Made by a program: the position numbers and the translations under genes | Shown here: piece after piece, positions 15,914 to 22,433 of the stretch | How positions within the stretch are numbered: the stretch's first letter is position 1 | Layout of the letters: every line of letters begins with the position of its first letter | Source of the DNA: DAOWGG01 sp965369815 | GTDB lineage: Bacteria; Patescibacteriota; Gracilibacteria; UM-FILTER-43-11 | DNA: 25,495 bases | Reading direction: 5' to 3' | NCBI GenBank assembly: GCA_965369815.1 | Contig: CBDUQS010000016.1 | Location: 1-25,495 of the forward strand | The notes under the pieces: generated by a model | Database searches by the model: none | Told to the model about the DNA's origin: nothing | What the model saw: only the letters and a program-made list of their open reading frames with translations

Positions 15914-16464
15914 CTAAAAAAATAAAGAAGAATTGCACTGTCTAAACAAAGCGTCATCATCACCAAAAACACCACATCGAATCCAAACTGATTCACAATC
16001 AACCCTCCGGTAAAAGCGCCAATGGCGATGGTGAAGTAATTCATAGATTCCCAAGCTCCCCATTGAGCTCCGCTTCTTTTCTTATCAACATGAAGCGAAT
16101 AGAGTTTGTCGAAAGCAGGGGAGTAAATAGCTTCTCCAGTTCCTATAATAATTTGAACAATAAATAAGAAAGAGACAGAGTCGACAAAAAGATACAAAAA
16201 GAACCCCAAGGCAATTAATAAGTACCCAAGAATTACAACCCAGGTGCTATCTTTTGTTTTATCAGACAGGCGTCCAAAAATTAAGCTAACAAAACCAGCG
16301 GAAAGAGCGAAGAGTCCGCCAGCGATACTAGCGTCCATTAAATCTCCCCCCACCTGCTCTACAAATAAGGCATAAATAGGACCAATCATGGCACCAGCAA
16401 GCAGAATAAGGCCATTGGTCATTAAAAGAACCTTGAGCGCTTTATTAAAGAGTTTCCTTTTCAT
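15895..16464 (-). CDS. Half-length MFS transporter (six-helix)
   Basis: A major facilitator-type membrane protein of only 189 residues with about six hydrophobic segments, where full transporters have about 400 residues and twelve. The loop between helices 2 and 3 has FGRLSDKTKDS, matching MFS motif A, so this is the N-terminal half. LIVQIIIGTGEAIYSPAFDKLYS follows as in drug/sugar exporters. No remnant of a second half is visible in the 36 bases before ddl ends. Either it works as a homodimer or it is a decayed gene. It is followed upstream by the DUF1761-type gene, 22 bases away on the same strand. Confidence 0.75.
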   Translation of the reverse strand: MKRKLFNKALKVLLMTNGLILLAGAMIGPIYALFVEQVGGDLMDASIAGGLFALSAGFVSLIFGRLSDKTKDSTWVVILGYLLIALGFFLYLFVDSVSFLFIVQIIIGTGEAIYSPAFDKLYSLHVDKKRSGAQWGAWESMNYFTIAIGAFTGGLIVNQFGFDVVFLVMMTLCLDSAILLYFFREKSTL

Positions 16465-16486
16465 GTTTTGTTTTTCTTCAGTTTAT

Positions 16487-16885
16487 TTAAAAAAGAGTTA
16501 TAAGAGCACCTGTTAGTCCAAAGGTAATCACTCGATAACCAAAGTGGATTAAATAAAGTTCAAAAGGTCGCTCCCCCCAAATCACATCGCTGAGCATAAC
16601 AGATCCAACAAAACCAATTGCCAAAAGAAGTCCTGTTGCGAGGCCATGCATCCAATGGGTGATACTAAGCATATTAACGAAAAAAGCGACAAAGAAAGTG
16701 GTGATAATAGTATTAATAAAACCAACCGCCATAATGAGTTCTTTTTGAGTTTCCTGGGGAGCTTTGGGTTTTGCTAATTTCATCCACGATTTTCCAAAAC
16801 AGGTTCCATACCAAAACGCACCGAACACAAAAGTAACAGCAGACAAAATAAGGACTGCCAACAAATGAACGCCTAAAAATTCCAT
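16487..16885 (-). CDS. DUF1761-like small membrane protein
   Basis: A 132-residue protein with four hydrophobic segments. The start LAVLILSAVTFVFGAFWYGTCFGKSWMKL fits the DUF1761 signature (a helix ending in G-x-x-WY, then FGKxWM). Later segments are about 46-70, 76-100 and 110-132. The family has no known function. It reads into the half-MFS gene 22 bases later, so the two membrane proteins are probably cotranscribed and might act together, though nothing in the sequence proves it. Confidence 0.8.
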   Translation of the reverse strand: MEFLGVHLLAVLILSAVTFVFGAFWYGTCFGKSWMKLAKPKAPQETQKELIMAVGFINTIITTFFVAFFVNMLSITHWMHGLATGLLLAIGFVGSVMLSDVIWGERPFELYLIHFGYRVITFGLTGALITLF

Positions 16886-16962
16886 TTTTCAGTTTTTATT
16901 GAATAAACATTTCAATTCTAAACCAAAAAACTAAAATCCGAAACATCAATATAAAAGCGGAA

Positions 16963-17370
16963 TTACTTTTCCTCCTTACCATTAATGAAGACTTTTACGA
17001 CGCGCTGAACCTGAAGCTTCATCGGTTCTCCTTTAACATTATAATCGTAAGTCGAAAGGTCTTGATCTCTATTGAATTGAGCCAAGGACTCTCGGATTTC
17101 TGAATTCTTTTCTCGAAGTTGATTTTTAAGTGTTAGCTCGTCGTTAGAAGCGGTTTCATAATCTTTGTCCTCCAAAAATTCATCTTCAATATTTCTTTTT
17201 TCCTCTTCAACTTGCTCATTTAAATCTTTTTTAGCCCGCTTCAGTTGAGTGAGTCTTTCAGAGCGAACTTTGTAATTTTTAAGAACCTCCTTCGCATTGG
17301 CCATCTTATCTTTCAATTCTGTCAGCTCAACTAAAAGGGTTTCAACTTTTTTAGGTTTTGGTTCGGGCAT
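16963..17370 (-). CDS. Coiled-coil protein of unknown function
   Basis: A 135-residue, highly charged soluble protein without membrane segments. From about residue 8 to 105 it is nearly all helix-forming with heptad-like spacing of leucines (ETLLVELTELKDKMANAKEVL...LTQLKRAKKDLNEQVEEEKRNIEDEFLEDKD), suggesting a coiled coil. The last 30 residues (MKLQVQRVVKVFINGKEEK) look like a beta-hairpin cap. I recognise no family. It lies 65 bases after the LAGLIDADG-like gene on the same strand. Confidence 0.6.
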   Translation of the reverse strand: MPEPKPKKVETLLVELTELKDKMANAKEVLKNYKVRSERLTQLKRAKKDLNEQVEEEKRNIEDEFLEDKDYETASNDELTLKNQLREKNSEIRESLAQFNRDQDLSTYDYNVKGEPMKLQVQRVVKVFINGKEEK

Positions 17371-17435
17371 AGTATTTTGTTTTTTAAGAAAATAAGCTAA
17401 GTCAGATTAATGACTTACAGATTATTTTGCAAGAT

Positions 17436-18473
17436 TTAATCCAAAAGTTTCATCATTTCAAAAATCCTATCACGAAATTCAGATTTTAGGCTGAGAAGTT
17501 TGGCTTCATTGAAATTTCTAAATAGAACTAGGTTATAATGAGTCAGCGTTGCCATCCCTCGGCCTCCAATTTGAGATCCAGCCTTTAAATCTAATTCAAT
17601 ATCAAGCTCAGATGCCTCAATAGATTTATGAAATAGATCTGCACGCTCTTTAGATGTTTTTTGCGATTCAGACGATGGCAAAACACCATAATACCCTCGT
17701 GATCTGGGTGGTGAGTATTTACATTTCCCAACGTAGAAGAAGGCTAAAATAAAATCCTTAATCACTTTTATTGATATCTCTTTTTCTTGTTCGGATGATG
17801 TAGAGTCTTCTAGGGAATTGAATGCTAGAATAACCTGGTTAGGGATGGAAAGAGGTGTTTCTGTCCTTCTTCCAAACGGAGCCCCCAAAAGATGTAAAAA
17901 TCGTGAACGAAAGGCATCTATACATACACGTTTATTGGATGGGGCTACATGAATGGATTTGCCTAATAATTTTTCCACTAATTTTTTTAAATCATTATCT
18001 ATTGATTTTAAATTGAGCTCTAAAGAAGATCCAGAATGTGCCTGGTTCCCCCCGTGCCCCCTCCAAAATCCACAACTACTAAACATGCTCATTAGTGGAA
18101 AAAGTCTATTTTGATAATCAAAATCTTCAACTTCATCATGAGCAAGGCGATCAGCAGGATTGGCGTTCAAGCTGTATCCTGATTTAGGGAATATCCCCAT
18201 TTCATGAAGGCTGAGGATGGATACAATAGATGGTGGAAATCTATCACTTAATATCCATCTTTCAAATTTACTTTGAGTACTCTTATATTCCTTTGATTGT
18301 CTTGTTCTTGATAGGCCAAGTACACGAGTAGCATCCCCTGGAGTGTGAACATCACTCCTTTCCGAAATCAATCGCATTTCTATAAAATGATCAAGAACAT
18401 GATGATTTTCATGAAAGCTCTGTTCAATATCTTGTGGAGAAATTCGAATATTTTTGAGGGTGGGCTTTTCCAT
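17436..18473 (-). CDS. LAGLIDADG-endonuclease-like protein, apparently lacking catalytic acids
   Basis: No family is certain, but the order of parts resembles a two-repeat LAGLIDADG homing endonuclease fold. An N-terminal helix-turn-helix-like segment (about 74-98, DRFPPSIVSILSLHEMGIFP) comes first. A first repeat near 122-175 (LFPLMSMFSSCGFWRGHGG ... SIDNDLKKLVEKLLGKS) and the linker LLGAPFGRRTETPLSIP (195-211) follow. The second repeat runs near 237-330 (VIKDFILAFFYVGKCKY ... THYNLVLFRNF). The aspartates that should end each LAGLIDADG helix are replaced (GHG and VGK), so it is probably a DNA-binding protein or a decayed nuclease. I use ATG at 18473; a GTG at 18491 would add six residues. 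Confidence 0.6.
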   Translation of the reverse strand: MEKPTLKNIRISPQDIEQSFHENHHVLDHFIEMRLISERSDVHTPGDATRVLGLSRTRQSKEYKSTQSKFERWILSDRFPPSIVSILSLHEMGIFPKSGYSLNANPADRLAHDEVEDFDYQNRLFPLMSMFSSCGFWRGHGGNQAHSGSSLELNLKSIDNDLKKLVEKLLGKSIHVAPSNKRVCIDAFRSRFLHLLGAPFGRRTETPLSIPNQVILAFNSLEDSTSSEQEKEISIKVIKDFILAFFYVGKCKYSPPRSRGYYGVLPSSESQKTSKERADLFHKSIEASELDIELDLKAGSQIGGRGMATLTHYNLVLFRNFNEAKLLSLKSEFRDRIFEMMKLLD

Positions 18474-18558
18474 AGATAAAATTAATAACACATTTAAAAA
18501 AATATGTCAATTTTACTGAAAACTATTGTGATGACCTGGTATTGAGCGTAGAGGGTGG

Positions 18559-19389
18559 TTAAGCCAGACCCCTTTTTGCCTCCTCATACTGTGTCAGTCG
18601 ACTTGTATCGATTGGAACAATAAAGTGGATTTTTCTTTTATCAACTTGTGTCGTTTTTTTTGCATATTCCTCAAAGCGAATGGGTTTAGTTGTATCGAAA
18701 CGATATGGATCCTGAACATACCAATTTCCATCAGTTTCACTTTTAAATCCAACGGCTCGATGACCAAATTTAGTACCACCACTCATTATAATGTCACACA
18801 CAGTTTTTCCAGAATCATTCAGAAGTCTAACTTGTTCATCTGTTGATTGAGCGTCGATCATAGGGTAGTTAGAATAGTGTGCTTTCATGGTTTCATGGAA
18901 AACCTTTACACGATGTCCATCTCCCATGGCTACGATATCTTTTAATTCAATTTTTCCTGCTTCTACATTTGAGATTACAGATTCAATATCTGCATCCATG
19001 GTTTTTGCTTTAATTGAAACGAATTGGTATCCAGTTCTTTTTGGCTTGAGCATTTTTATAAAATTATTCGAAGCAGTCCCAGAACAAAGTGTTATTGTCC
19101 TCGGTTCACCATTTTTTTTGTATACAACATTACCTTGCTTGTCTCGCCAAAGACCATAAGACTTTTCCACAGACATCATCCCTCTGTCAGTATGGTCAAA
19201 GGTTTGTTGTGTAAAGTTAGATTGATCATTTTCCTCTCCTAGTCCCATGAGTCGATGAAGGGAGGCGAGACTCTCACTACTCATCTTTAAGGCTTGATCT
19301 TGATGATCATCAATCTCCGGAAGATCGGAGGGGGTCTCTGAAGAAACGTCAGCTTTGCTCTCTTTTTTTTCAAAAGATTTTTTATGCAC
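18559..19389 (-). CDS. Putative papain-like cysteine peptidase, otherwise unknown
   Basis: A 276-residue protein without signal peptide or membrane segment and no family I can name. Residues 1-75 are polar, charged and probably disordered. The rest has a plausible Cys-His-Asp triad in papain order: C102 at the start of a helix (LCSGTASNNFIKML), H210 at the start of a strand (KFGHRAVGF) and D227 in WYVQDPY. The GHRAVGF...WYVQDPY pair is typical of C39/papain-like folds. The start is GTG at 19389, 22 bases after a predicted transcription start. The LAGLIDADG-like gene begins about 85 bases downstream, so they may be cotranscribed. Confidence 0.55.
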   Translation of the reverse strand: MHKKSFEKKESKADVSSETPSDLPEIDDHQDQALKMSSESLASLHRLMGLGEENDQSNFTQQTFDHTDRGMMSVEKSYGLWRDKQGNVVYKKNGEPRTITLCSGTASNNFIKMLKPKRTGYQFVSIKAKTMDADIESVISNVEAGKIELKDIVAMGDGHRVKVFHETMKAHYSNYPMIDAQSTDEQVRLLNDSGKTVCDIIMSGGTKFGHRAVGFKSETDGNWYVQDPYRFDTTKPIRFEEYAKKTTQVDKRKIHFIVPIDTSRLTQYEEAKRGLA

Positions 19390-19417
19390 AATGTTGCATT
19401 AATCTATAAATCGTTTC

Positions 19418-19426
19418 ATTATACCA
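19418..19426 (-). promoter_or_regulatory. Extended -10 promoter of the putative cysteine peptidase gene
   Basis: On the minus strand TGGTATAAT (19426-19418) is a perfect TATAAT with an upstream TG. A matching -35 at 17 bases is poor (TAGACC), while TTGACT lies too close (11 bases). Transcription would begin near 19411. Confidence 0.5.
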
Positions 19427-19492
19427 TAAATTACAGTCAAGGTCTATAAAAATACCCCCCATTTAATATTTCCTTTGCAAGCTCAAAATAAC

Positions 19493-21319
19493 TTAAGCCA
19501 TCTCCTTAATCATTTTAATAAACTCATTTCCATATCGCTTTACTTTCAGCTCCCCAAAGCCATTGATATCAAGAAGTTGAGTGGTATTTTTGGGTAGATG
19601 ATGAGCCAATTCAATAAGCGTTTTATCAGAAGCGATCACATAAGGGGGTACTCGGTATTTAGTGGCTAGTTTTTTTCGTAAAACTCGAAAGGATTCAAAT
19701 AAACTCTCATTGTAAGATAGGTCGGACTTCACCTTGGTTTTGCGAGCCTTTTTCATTTTTACCTTAGTGGGTATTGCTTCCACTTCGGGTTCGTCCATTT
19801 TTAGATCAGTAACTTCCCCCGCATGCATGGAGTTCAAAAGCCCAAAGCCTTTCTCCAGCAAGCTTAAGGTGGGGTACATACCCGTTTCTCGCTTAATGTA
19901 ATTATCGTCGACCAAATTAGCTAAAATTTGGCTCAAGGCATCTTTATCGTAATCCGTAACCGATCCGTAACTCTTCAATTCAGTATGACCGAGTTCTCGA
20001 ATTTTTTTCTGGTTTCGACCGAGTAGTATGCTGATGATATGGCTTCCACCAAAGCGTCCGCCCGTTTCGTTGATGGCTTGGAGGATTTTTTGACTCACTT
20101 CGGCGGCGTTGAAATGATTCTCCTCTGTCTTCAGGCAAACATCACATCCTTCGCAATTAGCTTGTTCAAAATTTTCTCCAAAGTAATTCAGTAATTGTTT
20201 ACGACGGCACTTTTTCAATTCGCAATAGCCCACCATTTGATTCAATTGCTCATAACGTTTTTCTTTCTGAAGAGGATCATCGATCTGCTCGATGAAATAC
20301 TTTTGATTGAACTGATCGCCCGCTCCATAAAAAAGCACGCATTCACTTTCAAGTCCATCACGCCCCGCTCGTCCTGTTTCCTGAAAATAACCCTCAATGG
20401 TTTTGGGCAGGCTATAATGTACCACCAAACGAACATCGGGCTTGTCGATCCCCATGCCGAACGCAATAGTTGCCGTGATAATATCCACCTTGTCGTTAAT
20501 AAAATCGCTTTGATTCTGAGTCCGCTCATCGGCCTGAAGGCCCGCGTGATAAGGACGCGCATTAAAGCCCAGATCACAAAGTTTTTCGGCAACCGAATCC
20601 GTTTCTTTTCTTGAAAAACAGTAAATGATTACGGACTCACCTTTAAATTTATTGACCCAACTCACCAGTTTACTAAAAGTATTAGCTTTGCGTTCCACGC
20701 GATAATTGAGATTGTGTCGATTGAAACTTGAGATAAAGCGTTTTACTTCCGGAATGCCAAGTTGTTCCACAATATCGTCCGCAACCTGCTCCGTGGCCGT
20801 GGCCGTTAGGGCAACAATGGGTAGGGATGAAAACTCTTTTTTAAGTAAATTCAGCGTGCGATAGTCGGCTCGAAAATCATGACCCCACTCCGAAATACAA
20901 TGCGCTTCATCCACCGCAAAAAGTTTAATGGGTAATGATTTTAAAAACTCACGAAAGTGGGGGAGTGCAAAGCGTTCGGGCGCGCAATAGAGTAATTTTA
21001 TTTCCCCCGCCCGTAATCGCCTTTCAATTCGTGCCGATTCCTCCGCAGTTAAAGTGCTATTTAAATAGGCTGCTGGAATTCCATTGCTCAAAGCGGCGTC
21101 CACTTGATCTTTCATTAAGGAAATTAAAGGGGATATTACCACCGTGATTCCCTGAAAAACCAACGCGGGCAGTTGATAACAAACCGATTTACCCCCTCCT
21201 GTGGGCATCAAAACCAAGGCATCCTCTCCATTGAGTATCTGCTGAATAATCTCGCGCTGAAGAGGGCGGAACTCAGAGTGTCCAAAGTAAGTTTTTAAGA
21301 GAGCTTGAAGGTCGGGCAT
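19493..21319 (-). CDS. recQ: ATP-dependent DNA helicase RecQ
   Basis: A 3'-5' DNA helicase for recombination and fork repair. The 608 residues have all three usual parts. The helicase core has LMPTGGGKSVCYQLPA (38-51, Walker A), VDEAHCISEWGHDFR (136-150, DEAH and the RecQ aromatic loop), ALTATAT, and ETGRAGRDG (motif VI). The zinc-binding RecQ-Ct region has four cysteines in YCELKKCRRKQLLNYFGE...CEGCDVC, followed by a winged helix. A C-terminal HRDC domain spans about 525-605 (SLFESFRVLRKKLATKYRVPPYVIASDKTLIELA). The length and domains are complete. Confidence 0.97.
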   Translation of the reverse strand: MPDLQALLKTYFGHSEFRPLQREIIQQILNGEDALVLMPTGGGKSVCYQLPALVFQGITVVISPLISLMKDQVDAALSNGIPAAYLNSTLTAEESARIERRLRAGEIKLLYCAPERFALPHFREFLKSLPIKLFAVDEAHCISEWGHDFRADYRTLNLLKKEFSSLPIVALTATATEQVADDIVEQLGIPEVKRFISSFNRHNLNYRVERKANTFSKLVSWVNKFKGESVIIYCFSRKETDSVAEKLCDLGFNARPYHAGLQADERTQNQSDFINDKVDIITATIAFGMGIDKPDVRLVVHYSLPKTIEGYFQETGRAGRDGLESECVLFYGAGDQFNQKYFIEQIDDPLQKEKRYEQLNQMVGYCELKKCRRKQLLNYFGENFEQANCEGCDVCLKTEENHFNAAEVSQKILQAINETGGRFGGSHIISILLGRNQKKIRELGHTELKSYGSVTDYDKDALSQILANLVDDNYIKRETGMYPTLSLLEKGFGLLNSMHAGEVTDLKMDEPEVEAIPTKVKMKKARKTKVKSDLSYNESLFESFRVLRKKLATKYRVPPYVIASDKTLIELAHHLPKNTTQLLDINGFGELKVKRYGNEFIKMIKEMA

Positions 21320-21388
21320 TTAGTTTATTTAACAATTACAACTTTATTAGGTAAACATAATAATAGCATATAATCCATATCCATTTTT

Positions 21389-21952
21389 CTATTCCGAATA
21401 CCGAAAACAGCTAACCTGGTGGTCATTCACCATTCCAATCGACTGCATAAAAGCATAGATGATTGTTGAGCCAACAAAGTTCATTCCGCGTTTTTTTAGA
21501 TCTTTCGAAATAGCATCCGAAAGTTTTGTGCTCGCGGGGATGTCGGTGTGTTTTTTAAAGTTATTTTGAATCGGTTTATTTTTTACAAATCCCCAAATAT
21601 AAGAATCGAACGATCCAAATTCCTTTTGAATATCCAGAAAAACTTTAGCATTGCGTGTGGCCGATCGAATTTTCAATTTATTGCGAATAATCCCTTCGTT
21701 TTTCAGAAGCTCCTGAAACTTTTTCTCGCCGTACTGCGCCACTTTTTTAACATCAAAATCATCAAAAGCCTTTTTATAATTCGGTCTTTTTTTAAGCACC
21801 GTTAACCACGAAAGCCCTGCTTGAGCCCCTTCTAAGATCAGCATCTCAAAAAGCATTCGATCGTCATGAGTGGGAACGCCCCACTCCTCATCGTGATACT
21901 TATTATATAACTCCCCAGCAGATTCAACCCACGCACATGTTTTTTTGTTCAT
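21389..21952 (-). CDS. tag: DNA-3-methyladenine glycosylase I
   Basis: Removes 3-methyladenine from alkylated DNA to start base excision repair. The 187 residues match Tag throughout: CAWVESAGELYNKYHDEEWGVPTHDDRMLFEMLILEGAQAGLSW at the start, and FVGSTIIYAFMQSIGMVNDHQVSCFRY at the end. The zinc site is C6, H20, H178 and C182, as in E. coli Tag. It follows a perfect TATAAT placed only 6 bases before the ATG, so the message is probably leaderless. The reverse transcriptase unit starts divergently within 50 bases. Confidence 0.96.
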   Translation of the reverse strand: MNKKTCAWVESAGELYNKYHDEEWGVPTHDDRMLFEMLILEGAQAGLSWLTVLKKRPNYKKAFDDFDVKKVAQYGEKKFQELLKNEGIIRNKLKIRSATRNAKVFLDIQKEFGSFDSYIWGFVKNKPIQNNFKKHTDIPASTKLSDAISKDLKKRGMNFVGSTIIYAFMQSIGMVNDHQVSCFRYSE

Positions 21953-21958
21953 GGGAGG

Positions 21959-21967
21959 ATTATAGCA
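21959..21967 (-). promoter_or_regulatory. Extended -10 promoter of tag (leaderless)
   Basis: On the minus strand TGCTATAAT (21967-21959) has a perfect -10 with an upstream TG. A TTTGTC (21987-21982) lies 17 bases before it. The -10 ends 7 positions before the A of the ATG, so transcription should start at or next to the start codon. Confidence 0.6.
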
Positions 21968-21994
21968 TGTAAAAAAAGGGGGACAAAGAAGCTA

Positions 21995-22022
21995 TTGACA
22001 AATATATTAAAAATAGTAAAAT
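21995..22022 (+). promoter_or_regulatory. Promoter of the structured RNA / reverse transcriptase unit
   Basis: A perfect -35 TTGACA (21995-22000) and -10 TAAAAT (22017-22022) lie 16 bases apart in an A/T-rich setting. Transcription would begin near 22030, giving a leader of about 400 nt before the reverse transcriptase start. Confidence 0.6.
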
Positions 22023-22179
22023 ATAAAACTTATGCTCCTTTAAGTTTGATGCAGGATTGATTGCTAATTCCTGCATTCTCCGACCATTCGTCCTCTGTGA
22101 CGTGAAGCCATGATCTTATGGCAAGGTTGGTTCTAATTGGATGGAAACCAGGGTGCGGCCCTGGGCCTGGGTGGCCTAA

Positions 22180-22338
22180 GTGTCACACACGTGTCACACA
22201 CGTGTCACAAGTCTGTTGCACGGTGCAACACCCATGTTGCACGGTGCAACACTGTGTCAGTTTCTGACACGTCGTGTCAGTTTGTGACACGAATTTGTGT
22301 CACACATGTCACACACGTGTCACACACGTGTGACACAC
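22180..22338. repeat. Tandem palindrome array (about ten units in 159 bp)
   Basis: The left block is GTGTCACACAC at 22180-22190 and 22191-22201, plus a partial copy to 22210. Each 11-mer is itself GTGT-CAC-ACAC. Two identical 17-bp palindromes TGTTGCACGGTGCAACA follow at 22214-22230 and 22235-22251. GTGTCAG-TTT-CTGACAC is at 22254-22270 and CGTGTCA-GTTTG-TGACACG at 22273-22291. The right block has 11-mer relatives at 22297-22305, 22306-22316, 22317-22327 and 22328-22338 (the last is GTGT-GAC-ACAC). Central palindromes are spaced 19-21 bp and outer units exactly 11 bp. GTGTCA/TGACAC cores recur in all but the central pair. Confidence 0.9.
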
Positions 22339-22388
22339 GTCGGGCACAGGTAGCCAGTTCCCATCTGAATGGACAAGAGCATGAGACC

Positions 22389-22412
22389 GGGGGGAGGCGC
22401 AAGCCTCCCCCC
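22389..22412 (+). other. Very stable GC hairpin with GCAA tetraloop before the RT start
   Basis: GGGGGGAGGC (22389-22398) pairs perfectly with GCCTCCCCCC (22403-22412) around GCAA, a GNRA loop. No T run follows, so it is not a normal terminator. It ends 21 bases before the reverse transcriptase ATG. It may be the 3' landmark of the structured RNA or a translation block. Confidence 0.8.
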
Positions 22413-22433
22413 AAGTTCTAATAAATTATTTAT

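Larger units (their letters stand above)
22030..22412 (+). ncRNA. Candidate structured RNA preceding the reverse transcriptase
   Basis: About 380 bases between the predicted transcription start and the reverse transcriptase hold no credible gene but many hairpins. In order: TGCAGGA/TCCTGCA (22050-22075), GCCAT/ATGGC (about 22107-22122), AGGG/CCCT and GGCC/GGCC in the GC-rich part near 22150-22177, a 159-bp run of tandem palindromes (22180-22338), and a 10-bp perfect stem with GCAA loop (22389-22412). CCATTC (22084-22089) could pair with GAATGG (22367-22372) to close the whole. A structured RNA just upstream of a retron-like RT is the usual place for a retron msr-msd RNA. Typical retron landmarks (branching guanosine, long a1/a2 stem) could not be fixed by eye. 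Confidence 0.55.

Noticed and set aside
22180..22338. CRISPR array
   Set aside because: Units are 11-19 bp, palindromic and essentially without spacers, and no cas gene is nearby.
22137..22421. A 94-codon frame reading through the palindrome array, giving a Cys/His/Thr-rich peptide
   Set aside because: The peptide simply mirrors the DNA repeats, has no family resemblance, and ends in the GC hairpin. The palindromic layout points to RNA or DNA structure instead.
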